Shown here one piece after another: positions 36,601 to 45,400 of a stretch of DNA of 64,000 bases. A program made the position numbers and the translations under genes. The stretch is from contig JAHXIO010000003.1 in the NCBI GenBank assembly GCA_025655595.1, positions 248,001-312,000 on the forward strand, read 5' to 3'. This DNA is from Candidatus Thiodiazotropha sp. (ex Monitilora ramsayi) (GTDB lineage: Bacteria > Pseudomonadota > Gammaproteobacteria > Chromatiales > Chromatiaceae). Below the pieces are notes generated by a model, which made no database searches, had not been told where the DNA came from, and worked only from the letters and a program-made list of their open reading frames with translations. Position 1 is the first letter of the stretch. The number at the start of each line of letters is the position of its first letter.

Positions 36601-39600
36601 CAGTTCGTAGGCCTGGTCGGTATTCCAGTGGCTGGCAGTATCCAGATAGGTTGTACCGTTGCCATCAACGACCAGCACTTTGCCGGCAGATTCGACGCGA
36701 TAGAGTCGGTAACTTTCATTGGTTGCGGGCGTGTGGTTCCAGCTCACCTGCGCCTGGTAGTCGACCCATGCAGCCTGCGTATCAACGACCTGGCTAAGGT
36801 TGTAAATCACGAACTGACTGACGGCAGAGGATTCGCTACCTTCGATATTGCGGTCATCCACTGCGCTCACGCGGTACTCGTAAGCCTGGCCGTTCGCGAC
36901 GGTGGTATCCGCGTATTGTGTGGATGTCACCAGGTTGCCGGTATTCAGCAGTGTCCAGTTGGCCTGTCCGTAATCGGCACGGTAAATCCTGTATCCCTGC
37001 ACGAAGGTTTCCGGGTGGGCCTGCCATTGAACGTCCACGGCCACACCCTGCTGACTGCTGGCAACACCCGACACGGCCGTCAACTTGGTACGGGTCGGGT
37101 CGTTGGGATAGCTGTCCTGGTCATCGGCTACTCCGTCACCATCCTGATCACCGGATGAGCCGGCGCCGAAGCGTATGTCGTCCAATAGCCAGAGCCTGAC
37201 GCCATGAGTATGGTCACTTTCCTGGCGGAATCTAAGCTCAATGGTTTGGCCTCTATAGGCATCGAGACTGATATCTTCCCTGACATAACTACTGTTATCA
37301 TCGGTATTTTTAAATGTTCTCAGTATCGACCAGTCGACGGCGCCGGCAGGTCGGATTTCCACGTGCATCCTGTCACTGCTGGAGACCAGGTCAAGCTGAT
37401 ACCAGTAGCTCAACACCGGTAGCACGGCATTCGTCGGTATAGTGATCTGACCGTTTAGGGTGGCTAACTGGCCGACATAGTACGTGTACTGGTCAATCTC
37501 ATCGGGATTGTTGTCGAGATGGTAACTGCCACTGTGGTTACCTCGGGCGCCCTGCTGCCCTATTACGTGCCATGCCCCCTGCAAATTCCAATCGGCCAAC
37601 TCGTCGGCGGTCTCGAAGCCGTTACTGTAGGGGTATGCAATCGCCGGCGGGGTTGGTTCTTCACCGATCATCAGGTCATCGATAAGCAGGAGCCGTACGC
37701 CGTGGCCGTTATTGTATTGCTTGAAACGTATCTGGATCGATTGCCCCTTGTAAGCACTCAGGTCCAATGTTTCGCGTGTATAGCCGATATGGTTATCCCG
37801 TCCCTTGATATATCTTATCGTTGTCCAGTCACTGTCTGCCGTTCTGACCTGGACGTAAGTGGCGTCGTAGTATAAGAGCTGTTCCGCCCGGTACCAGTAA
37901 GTGAGTGCCGGGCGGATAGCATTGGCCGGTATGGCGACTTGACCGTTGAGTGTGGCGAGCTGGCCTACGGTATAGCCGTAGAGATCCAGATCATCGGGAT
38001 TATTGTCGAGATGGTAGCTCCCACTATGGTTATCACGACCAGCCTGTACACCGACTACCTGCCAGGCCCCCTGCAGGTTCCAATCGGCCAGGTCCGCAGC
38101 GGTTTCGAAACCGTTACTATAGGGATAAGAGAGAGCCGGCTGTATCGGTTCTTCACCGATATATAGCTCGTCGACCAGTAGAAGTCGTTCACCATGGCCG
38201 TTATTATACTGTTTGAAACGTATCTGGATCGATTGCCCCTTGTAAGCACTCAGGTCCAATGTTTCGCGTGTATAGCCGATATGGTTATCCCGTCCCTTAA
38301 TATATCTTATCGTTGTCCAGTCACTATCTGCCGTTCTGACCTGGACGTAAGTGGTGTCGTAGTATAAGAGCTGTTCAGCCCGGTACCAGTAACTGAGTAT
38401 CGGGCGTACGGCATTGACCGGTATGGGAACCTGACCGTTCAGTGTGGCGAGTTGGCCCTCTGTGAAACCGTAGAGATCCATTTCATCGGGATTATTGTCG
38501 AGATGGAAACTGCCGCTGAAGTTGTCACGCCTTCCTTGGGCACCCACCACATGCCAGGCGCCCTGTAAATTCCAGTCGGCCAGCTCTGACGCGGTCTCGA
38601 ACCCGTTGTTGTAGGGATAGGACAGATTCGATAGAGGAGGCTCCTCACCAATATATACATCGTCGAGCAACCAGGTCCGGCTCCCAGTTGCTGCATTGTT
38701 CCATTGTTCAAAGCGCAATTGGATAGACTGCCCCTTGTAGGCGCTCAGATCGAGAGTTTCACGGGTATATCCAGTGTGGTTATCACGCTTTTGGTAAATC
38801 TTTAAACAGACCCAATCGCTGCTATCCGATGTACGCACTTTTGGGCACATATTGTCGCCATCTAAAAGCGTCAGATCGTACCAGTAGCTCAGCACCGGTC
38901 TCACTGCATCCACAGGGATGGTGACCTGACCATTCAGCGTGGCCAATTGACCACCGTCATGATAGAAACGCTGATTCAACTCTGTCGGGTTGTTGTCCAG
39001 GTGGTAGGCACCGTTTTTATTGAGCCTGGAGCCTTGTGCCCCCTGTATCCCCCAACTGCCTTGGAGATTCCAGATCGCCTGCTCTTCCGCCGTCTCAAAA
39101 CCGTTACTGTAGGGATAAGTGAGTTCGGGTGGTACAGGGTCTTCACCAATGAACAACTCATCAATCAACCAGGTCCGGCTGCCATTACCTGAACCTGTCC
39201 ATTGCTCAAAACGCAACTGGATCGACTGTCCCTTGTATGCACTCAGGTCAATCCCCTCACGCGTGTAGCCGGTATGGTTGTCCCTGAACCGGTACTCGCG
39301 AATATGGGTCCACTGGTTACTGTCGGGGGTGCGTACCTTGACGTACATGTAGTCACCATCCAACAGATCCAGGTTGTACCGGTAAGTCAGGATGGGTCGG
39401 ATCGCATCGGCCGGGATGGTGACCTGACCATTGAGCGTTGCGAGCTGTCCGCCATCACGATAAAACCTCTGGTCCACCGAGGCCGGATTGTTATCCAGAT
39501 GGTAACTGCCGCTATAGCTGGTGCGATCTCCCTGATTATCCAAAATGCCCCAACTGCCTTGCAGATTCCACGCCGCCTGCTCCTGGGAGGTCTCAAAAGC

Positions 39601-40272
39601 GTTGCTGTAGGGGTAACCGTACTCCGGCGGTACCGGATCCTCTCCGATGAAAAGATCGTCGATCAGCCAGGTCCGGGGACCGCTGATGGCATTCGGACTT
39701 TGCCTAAAGCGAATTTGTATCTGTTGGCCTTTGTAATCAGACAGGTCGAGACTCTCTTTTGTATAGGCGTCGTGATTGTCTCTCTGTTCGTACTTTTTCA
39801 GATAGATCCAATCTGTAGCGCCGCTCGGCAATACCTCAGCGATCATATAGTCGCCTGCGTTGATATTTAATCTGTACAGATATGTCAATACAGGGCGAAT
39901 TGCATCCGAAGGGATTGCAACCACATCCAGCAGCTTGGCCTCCTGGTCTGTTGACTGCTGGGATTGATCAAGTTCACTTGGATTGTTGTCCAGGTGATAG
40001 AGCCCGCTGTAACTGACTCTATCGGATGTATCGCTTGTGACAGACCAGTACCCTGACAGCTCCCAATGCGATTGATCGGCTGTTGACTCAAATCCGTTAG
40101 TGTAAGGATATGGCAGATTAGCGAAGACCGGAGAAACACCAACCAATAGAAAGCAGAGTATAAGCAGTAGCATCATTGGTGAGGCACATGCATTACCAAT
40201 ACCTGACCGCACTACCTTCGATCCAGCACATACGGATTTGTCTAAAGAACTCATTAATAGTCCATACTTCAT
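33604..40272 (-). CDS. Exported 2,222-residue multidomain protein with six jelly-roll-like repeats
   Basis: A signal peptide core (MMLLLILCFLLVGVSPVFA, about residues 33-51) follows a long basic N-terminus; ATG 40254, with GGA 6 nt upstream, may be the true start. Residues 54-1040 are six repeats of about 165 residues, each starting like YPYSNGFET..WNLQG and containing HLDNNP, GQLATLNGQV, RDNHTGYTRE and LSAYKGQSIQLRF, a MAM/lectin-like beta-sandwich pattern. DQDGDGVADDQDSYPNDP is a calcium loop; next comes an FN3 domain (about 1060-1150), then Ig-like domains. A carboxypeptidase-regulatory-like domain (VALEGVKVELPELG) lies near 1960 and a unique C-terminus follows. It shares an operon with the toxin-like protein, with overlapping ends, and may be its carrier or a surface ligand-binding subunit. 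No membrane anchor is visible. Confidence 0.8.
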   Translation of the reverse strand: MKYGLLMSSLDKSVCAGSKVVRSGIGNACASPMMLLLILCFLLVGVSPVFANLPYPYTNGFESTADQSHWELSGYWSVTSDTSDRVSYSGLYHLDNNPSELDQSQQSTDQEAKLLDVVAIPSDAIRPVLTYLYRLNINAGDYMIAEVLPSGATDWIYLKKYEQRDNHDAYTKESLDLSDYKGQQIQIRFRQSPNAISGPRTWLIDDLFIGEDPVPPEYGYPYSNAFETSQEQAAWNLQGSWGILDNQGDRTSYSGSYHLDNNPASVDQRFYRDGGQLATLNGQVTIPADAIRPILTYRYNLDLLDGDYMYVKVRTPDSNQWTHIREYRFRDNHTGYTREGIDLSAYKGQSIQLRFEQWTGSGNGSRTWLIDELFIGEDPVPPELTYPYSNGFETAEEQAIWNLQGSWGIQGAQGSRLNKNGAYHLDNNPTELNQRFYHDGGQLATLNGQVTIPVDAVRPVLSYWYDLTLLDGDNMCPKVRTSDSSDWVCLKIYQKRDNHTGYTRETLDLSAYKGQSIQLRFEQWNNAATGSRTWLLDDVYIGEEPPLSNLSYPYNNGFETASELADWNLQGAWHVVGAQGRRDNFSGSFHLDNNPDEMDLYGFTEGQLATLNGQVPIPVNAVRPILSYWYRAEQLLYYDTTYVQVRTADSDWTTIRYIKGRDNHIGYTRETLDLSAYKGQSIQIRFKQYNNGHGERLLLVDELYIGEEPIQPALSYPYSNGFETAADLADWNLQGAWQVVGVQAGRDNHSGSYHLDNNPDDLDLYGYTVGQLATLNGQVAIPANAIRPALTYWYRAEQLLYYDATYVQVRTADSDWTTIRYIKGRDNHIGYTRETLDLSAYKGQSIQIRFKQYNNGHGVRLLLIDDLMIGEEPTPPAIAYPYSNGFETADELADWNLQGAWHVIGQQGARGNHSGSYHLDNNPDEIDQYTYYVGQLATLNGQITIPTNAVLPVLSYWYQLDLVSSSDRMHVEIRPAGAVDWSILRTFKNTDDNSSYVREDISLDAYRGQTIELRFRQESDHTHGVRLWLLDDIRFGAGSSGDQDGDGVADDQDSYPNDPTRTKLTAVSGVASSQQGVAVDVQWQAHPETFVQGYRIYRADYGQANWTLLNTGNLVTSTQYADTTVANGQAYEYRVSAVDDRNIEGSESSAVSQFVIYNLSQVVDTQAAWVDYQAQVSWNHTPATNESYRLYRVESAGKVLVVDGNGTTYLDTASHWNTDQAYELVSVLSLTNPITSALEHAEGPVTPIQLPALPAIEVSLSGVTQTGADIYQIESQAGLGLTISGQYVNALASVVVVLNNSQGGTTVNSDSGEFQFVVRETVFEPMSITLTESGAPADRSVTLTLNVIDDQTPLTVELDALVDTTDDFVSVSGRVLNADAGVASVSASNDRFPGQPFGLVLVAGDELLGDVPLKAGENVITVVASGNQGQADQASVTVTRLASPIPVIEYTSHQNNDIVAENRIDLQGRVYTSLEITQLQVLVDGVAANISPVLENLYRFELAGVSLERGFNRIVTLAKTPSGSVESALVIYYQDAEVDSQAPLEIVMTTPLDGSSVSDDLLLVRGQLFNADDTAALTVNGNATTLYGDVAGRLFSTALDISAVPEGPYTVTIHAEMNGKDPLDLIINLVKDGQAPVIQVDNALSLPPAVNEIQQHPYHISGTVSDDNLSTVTINGNNLVLETTAATGEYRFAADLALEAGVETELVITAVDTAGNPASVGYTVLSNPAATIEVIRPLAGAEYYTTGAEFDVEYVARVDVGSIGDTLVVTAGSRQRATVITQTLISDIIAIDTSESIPSLTFEVVDAADEVLSSTDVDVTFINEDNLPLELVRTVPARSERYREPHHPIQFYFNKPVVLSDLTITVKQTVHGVSYTTADNAQTASGGKYQGEVVEVHKDQETVPGGLSLLPGGRIVEFYPDSDITYGATVYVNVSHLGEELSRFVYNVRENPTFIGGVVFSQDQVALEGVKVELPELGISATTDPNGVYSLGAGVPASRNIASGLYRVVINPDGENPAYGSIERMFSIEQGRMNQVRTIQVPRIDTLLPYNPLASHVQSNVLAGGDLVIDTNNAVLNFTDGSSSASVQTQLHAVTSGVYTSQHQALIPHWMFNLQPGPIKVSGAVSLEIKMPALYGSYDYLPDDSVPVLIMGLDADSLEVVPVGAGILSGGVVTTPVPLYLERLDFIGANLVAEAQYDDLTSYIDGEISLAQLLVVLTADVQ
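37145..40113 (-). repeat. Six tandem ~495-bp coding repeats
   Basis: Repeat starts (codons for YPY-NGFE) lie near 40113, 39620, 39122, 38630, 38132 and 37640, spaced 492-498 bp. Repeats 4 and 5 share a stretch that is almost identical in DNA (about 38216-38396 against 37725-37905), while the others have diverged further. Confidence 0.88.
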
Positions 40273-40284
40273 AGGGTGTACGAG

Positions 40285-40524
40285 TTATTCCGCTCGCAGC
40301 TGATTGAAAACCAGCAATATATTTAAAAAAACATCCCTGCTAAGGATCGCGTCACCTAGCATAACCATGAGAGTAATCTCTGCCTGATTAGCGGAATCGG
40401 TATTAAGGGGATAGGGTTTAACCGGCACCAACTCATAGCTGTCTGCTGATAATTCCGTCCCCAACAGCAACAGGCATGTCGCCGGCAAAGAATCCGATCT
40501 GTATGGCAAAGCCTTCTTCATCAT
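40285..40524 (-). CDS. Small ORF in the giant-protein operon, possibly exported
   Basis: The 79 codons lie between the second isomerase and the 2,222-residue gene, on the same strand and 12 bp before the latter. The N-terminus (MMKKALPYRSDSLPATCLLLLG) is weakly signal-like. The C-terminus GDAILSRDVFLNILLVFNQ resembles the end of the 2,222-residue protein (DGEISLAQLLVVLTADVQ), a dockerin-like loop-helix pattern. It may be a remnant of a duplicated C-terminus or a small secreted peptide. Coding status is uncertain. Confidence 0.4.
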   Translation of the reverse strand: MMKKALPYRSDSLPATCLLLLGTELSADSYELVPVKPYPLNTDSANQAEITLMVMLGDAILSRDVFLNILLVFNQLRAE

Positions 40525-40696
40525 TCGATCACTGCTTGGTTTCGATACCGATACCCCGCAATGCCTCGTGACCCGGAGGCGTAATCGCCATTCCGTTTCG
40601 CATCGATGTGATATCCGTATTCATCTACAAAATCCGTCATAACATCTATCGTCTACTTAACCATCACGCGCTTTATCCATTGGTAACGGCACAAGG

Positions 40697-41566
40697 TCAT
40701 TCGTTGTAGACCACGCTGGACTTCGCCATTACCTCCGCCGACTTCTCCTTGATAGCCATTTTCAGCCTGGCCAGCACCAGACTCTTGCGGATCGTCTCTT
40801 TCACTTCGGTCAGCGGCCTGGGCTGTAATTCCCTTTCTGACATCACTTCGACCACGTACGGCATTCCGCCGATGAAGGTGAGATTGGAAATCTGTCCCAC
40901 CGGTTGTGAATCGATGAAGGCATACAACTTCTCGTCCAGATAGTCCTTGTTCATCTCGTTCTGGCTGAGCTGAAAATTGAAACCCGCCTTGTCGAGTACC
41001 GTTTGCTTCTGTTCGAGGTTCATATCCGCCGTCTTCGTTATGACCGATATCAACCGGTTACGCTGGTCCTCGGGCATGGTCTCTCGGCTGGTCAGCATCC
41101 GGTACTGTTTGACATTCTTCTTACCGAACAGCTCGAGGTTGCTTTGGTAATATTCGGCGACAGCTTTGTCGTTAATTGTCGACAGTTCGACGTTGTCTCT
41201 CATATAGGTGTTGACGAGCAGGTTCTCACGGTATTGACGGGTCTTAATATCGATTGTCGCCAGTTGCTCCCTATCAAGCCGGGTCTCCGCTTCCCTGGCC
41301 AGCGCATGGCTTGCAATGAGACTGTCGAGCGCGCGTCGCCTGGTTTCATCATCCATCGTCAACGCCCTGTACTCTCCAAACATGCCGGACATGAGCTCGT
41401 GAAGTTCCATTTCATAGATCTGGACACCGTCAACCGTTGCGAGCAACTCGCCCTTATCAATCGGCACTTCAACGGGTGATGTGGTTTCCGGTCCACTCGA
41501 GTCACTGCAGGAGATCGAAAAAGAGGCGATCAGCAACAACCCAGCCGCTTTGAACAAAACCTTCAT
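40697..41566 (-). CDS. Parvulin/SurA-like lipoprotein (degenerate peptidyl-prolyl isomerase)
   Basis: This 289-residue protein has a lipoprotein signal (LIASFSISC, acylated Cys at about 20). An N-terminal SurA/PpiC-like chaperone region follows (LLATVDGVQIYEMEL, RRRALDSLIASHALAREAE), then a C-terminal domain that aligns roughly with parvulin but lacks the clear H-I-L and FG-H-I motifs of its neighbour (VKQYRMLTSRET in place of VAHILF). It may therefore act as a chaperone without isomerase activity, like EpsD-type proteins. The start overlaps the stop of the upstream isomerase gene by one base. It probably works in the periplasm on the giant or the 2,222-residue protein encoded in the same operon. 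Confidence 0.78.
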   Translation of the reverse strand: MKVLFKAAGLLLIASFSISCSDSSGPETTSPVEVPIDKGELLATVDGVQIYEMELHELMSGMFGEYRALTMDDETRRRALDSLIASHALAREAETRLDREQLATIDIKTRQYRENLLVNTYMRDNVELSTINDKAVAEYYQSNLELFGKKNVKQYRMLTSRETMPEDQRNRLISVITKTADMNLEQKQTVLDKAGFNFQLSQNEMNKDYLDEKLYAFIDSQPVGQISNLTFIGGMPYVVEVMSERELQPRPLTEVKETIRKSLVLARLKMAIKEKSAEVMAKSSVVYNE

Positions 41567-42393
41567 TACTGTTTCATCCTGATCTCGATCGCTGATCCAA
41601 GACTGTCGATCTCGGCCTGTTTCACTTCCTGTCGCAGCTGGTACCTGATATCCCCTTTCACGGACTCAAACGAGCGCGTGACCGTTTTCGGCTCATCGAG
41701 AACAGTCACGATGTGGTAGCCGAAGCTGGTTTCGAAGGGCTCGGAGATTTCCCCTTGTTTCATCCCAAAGATTTTCGTGCTGAATCCCGCTTCAATCGCT
41801 CCCTCCTTGAGCCATCCGAGATCACCGCCTTTCTTCGCCGAGATCCTGTCCTCGGAATAGTCATCCGCCACTTTCGCGAATACTTCACCCGCATTCAGCT
41901 TCGAATAGGCCTCCATGGCAATCGTCAGCTTCGCCTTTCTTTCCGCTTCCGACATGCCTTTTTTCAACCTGAACAGGATGTGCGCGACATGCACTTTCGT
42001 GTCCGAATAACGCTCTCCGTTGGATGCGTAGTAGTTCTGGACTTTCTGCTCGGTGACTGCGTCATTGAGGAAACGTTCGAAATAACGGTTAACGATCATC
42101 TGTTTCCTGAAATCCGCCAACTCCGCATCGACAAGTAATCTGGATTTTTCATCCAGCTTATTCTCGATCACACGGCTCAAGGCCTCCCGCTCCAGGTACT
42201 GGTTGAGCAACACCTTCCTATGTTTGTCATCCCGAACCTTGATGCGTTTGAATGCCAAATAGGCATCGAATTCCTTGGCCGTGACATCACTTCCGTTGAC
42301 CGTAGCGATGACATCACCGTCGTCGACTGCTGTACACGCTGTCAACACAAACGTAAGCACTACCCATATCACTAATCGTTTATTCACTCTCAC
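41566..42393 (-). CDS. Parvulin-type peptidyl-prolyl cis-trans isomerase lipoprotein
   Basis: This 275-residue protein has a lipobox LTAC (Cys at about residue 20) and an N-terminal chaperone arm (IATVNGSDVTAKEFDAYL). The full parvulin domain spans about residues 140-235: VHVAHILFRLKKG, FAKVADDYSEDRISAKKGGDLGW and FGYHIVTV, with the family's two His residues. It would speed proline isomerisation during folding of exported proteins. It lies 62 bp after the stop of the giant gene and overlaps the second parvulin-like gene by one base. Placement between two enormous exported proteins rich in Ig-like and beta-propeller domains suggests dedicated folding helpers rather than general housekeeping chaperones. 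Confidence 0.92.
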   Translation of the reverse strand: MRVNKRLVIWVVLTFVLTACTAVDDGDVIATVNGSDVTAKEFDAYLAFKRIKVRDDKHRKVLLNQYLEREALSRVIENKLDEKSRLLVDAELADFRKQMIVNRYFERFLNDAVTEQKVQNYYASNGERYSDTKVHVAHILFRLKKGMSEAERKAKLTIAMEAYSKLNAGEVFAKVADDYSEDRISAKKGGDLGWLKEGAIEAGFSTKIFGMKQGEISEPFETSFGYHIVTVLDEPKTVTRSFESVKGDIRYQLRQEVKQAEIDSLGSAIEIRMKQ

Positions 42394-42455
42394 CTCGTTC
42401 GATTATCAAAACCATTGACGCCACAGGATGAAACGGGGCATCGATAAAATCATCA

Positions 42456-45400
42456 TTAATGGGGTTCAATAACCACAATCTCCACGTTGCTCGTCAGGCT
42501 AACACCATTGGTTCCTATTGCCGTTACCTCAACCGTAATCCATCCGTCCCCCGAACCGCCATCCAAAACCGCCTCAAACGTTAAGCTATTTGAATAGGAC
42601 AGACCGGTCAGTGTGGCGCCGTCGATAGCCAGGTGGGTTTCACTAGCGACGTCGCCCATGATATCGATCTGGATAGTGTCGATACCGGCTGTATGCGAGA
42701 TCTCTACATTGACGGTCTCCGTGTTAGACGGCATGGCCTCGGCACTGGCATAGATATTGATCGAAGGTGGCTGCACGGGTTCGAGAATTTCCACCGGAAC
42801 TCTGATGCTGCCGACCTGCGAGTTCGTATCCTCGGCCTCAACGACCAGATCGTAGATGCCCGCCGGTGCAGTGATTGGCGACAGACCCATTCTGAACGCC
42901 ACGGTGTCGCTCTCCATATATTCCAATACATCGTATCCCATGAATCCTCCCTCATACGCCCCCGTCACCACCTTTGAAAGGAAACTGTCGCTACCGAAGG
43001 TATCGATACGTGTGGATGTTCCAACCTGTTCGAGCCAGGCACGTAGGCGAACGACGTCCCTGGCTTGATCCGTTACCATGATATCCATAGTCGAGTACGC
43101 ACCGGCGCGTAGCTGAGTGGGCGCCGCCCCAGCAAAGCCCACTGTCGGAGCCGGATTGGGCGACCGATTGACATCCAGGTTGAATGCCGTCGATGATCCG
43201 CAATTGGCGGTGGCGACAATGGGCAGTGTGTCCAGTGATTCTGCAGACATCACTTCGTACACTTCGGGATTCAGGATCCTGTACACCGTCTGGTCAAGGG
43301 TCGTGAATATGGGTGATACGCCGTACTCACCGAAATGCCAATCATCGTATTCGACATCCGCTATACCGTCGGGTGCTGAAGCAACGATCTCGATGGGCGG
43401 CAAATTGTAGGAAGAGCCCATCACATCGCTGTCAAAGAACTCGCCATACAGAACATCACTCATCAGTGGGTACCTGACCTCGACCACCGGAGGCTCACAG
43501 GTAGTGACGGGTGACACGTTGAGCGTGTATTGCCCGACATGGGTGGTCCTGACGCCCGATGCCGTCTTTTCGTTGACGACCACATCCAGCACACGCCCGG
43601 TTCCGACGTCAGCCGAAGTCAGCGCATAGGCGCCTTCTACCGTTCTGTATTTGAACGTCCTATCCAGGCCCAGCTCAGGCACGTAGCTCGTTACGGCACT
43701 ATCTCCGATCAATATCGGTGGCGGGATCGCGATCTCGTAAAAACCCCAATAATACGGATCAAAATTCAACTGGTACTGCAACTCAGTCATCTCACAAGGA
43801 TCACCAGTACAGACCACCGAGCTGGTGTAGGTTCCACTCGAAATCTCGTCAAATGTCGGCGGATCACCGGGTGACACGGTCGAAACATATTCCGGCAGAA
43901 AGGAGACAGTGTAGATACCGCTCGGAAGCCACGAAGCCAGATCTACCGATGTCGACTGACCGACCTGCCTGCTGCTGACCTGCACACCAATCTCATTCTC
44001 AGGCGCTACTTCACCGTTGTAGAGGTAGAAATAATCCTGCACGGTTGCCGGCGTCGAGGGATCCTGCTCGGAGTGTAAATTGTTCTGCACGTTGAAGGTC
44101 AGGGTGCCGTCGGAACGCATTTCGACCAAAAAGTATTGAACTTGCGCCTGTTCAGTCGTTGGATCGTAGGGTACGGATACCGTTGTCTGTTTTGCTTCCA
44201 ACAGGACCTGCTCAGGACGCTCACTGACCGAAACACCGTCTATGAGGTAATCGATCGACAGCGGATTGAACGCGGGGTCTTCCACCGTGAGGGGCAGCTG
44301 TAGCAGGTCGCCCTGGTTAAGATCGATCACTGCGGGTATGACGGAGTCGAGCACGACGGTCGGTATCGGATCATCGAGCAGCGGCACGACGACCTGCAGA
44401 GGTACTTCCTCGCCCTCGAAAGTGACTATCGTAATGTCAATCGTGATCTCAGCCGGTGGATTCTGGCTGTCATAGTAGCCTTCGATGCCGTTCGTAAACA
44501 CCACGCCTATGATCGCCGCAGGCGCGCTTTCAAGCTGGTTGGGCATTTCGGGAGAATTCTGCGAATTGCTGTCATAGAAGTAGTACGCATCTCTATGGAA
44601 ATACTCGCCAAGGCTGAACATCTCATGTTCTTCTACATACATTGAATGTAAGACAGTTGGGCCAATCGCCATCTCAACGATATCGAACAACTCGTCGGAC
44701 ACGATCTCGAGCCAAACCACGGCTCTGTTGGTTTCACGGTATAGGGCCTGCGGTGGATCAGTCTCCATCAGTCGAATCGGGTTGTTGTTCAACTGCTCGA
44801 CGGTCACCGGTACATCCACGCTGATCAGTGACAGGCTGACGGTCAAGGTCGCGCTGCCCACTGCGTTGAGCTGGATTGCCCCGTCGGCGAGCGGTTCGAT
44901 CACGGCTGGATCGGAGCTCAGGTACTGGGTGCCGAACCTGTTTTCGGTGACATCCACCTCGTAGTTAATCGCGTTCACCGTGACTGTCGCCGTCACGCTG
45001 ACCTGTGTAGGCAGAACGCCCGGTGCATAAGCGGCGAGCAGCGGATTAGGCGTCACCACCAAATCTGTCACATAGGCCGAAATATCGAAGCTGTCGGGAT
45101 CTGTGGGCACGTTGCCGGTGAGAACTTCAAGCCCGTCCTCGACGCCATCGCCGTCGCTATCCGGCTCCAGCGGATCGGAGCCGTAAAATTCGACTTCCTC
45201 GCCGTCCGAGAGGCCATCGCCGTCAGAGTCGGGATTATTGGGTTTGGTACCACGTGTGACTTCATCCAGGTTGTCGAGACCGTCACCGTCGCTATCCTCG
45301 TTGCCGTCAAGCACACCGTCGCCATCGCTATCCACACTGGTCGGATCGAGCGCGAGATCCTCAACTTCAACGGCATTGGAGAGGCCGTCACCGTCGTAGT

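Noticed and set aside
37145..40113. Regular ~495-bp repeats considered as CRISPR or satellite DNA
   Set aside because: The period is far too long for CRISPR, there are no spacers, and the repeats are in frame within one coding sequence with conserved protein motifs.
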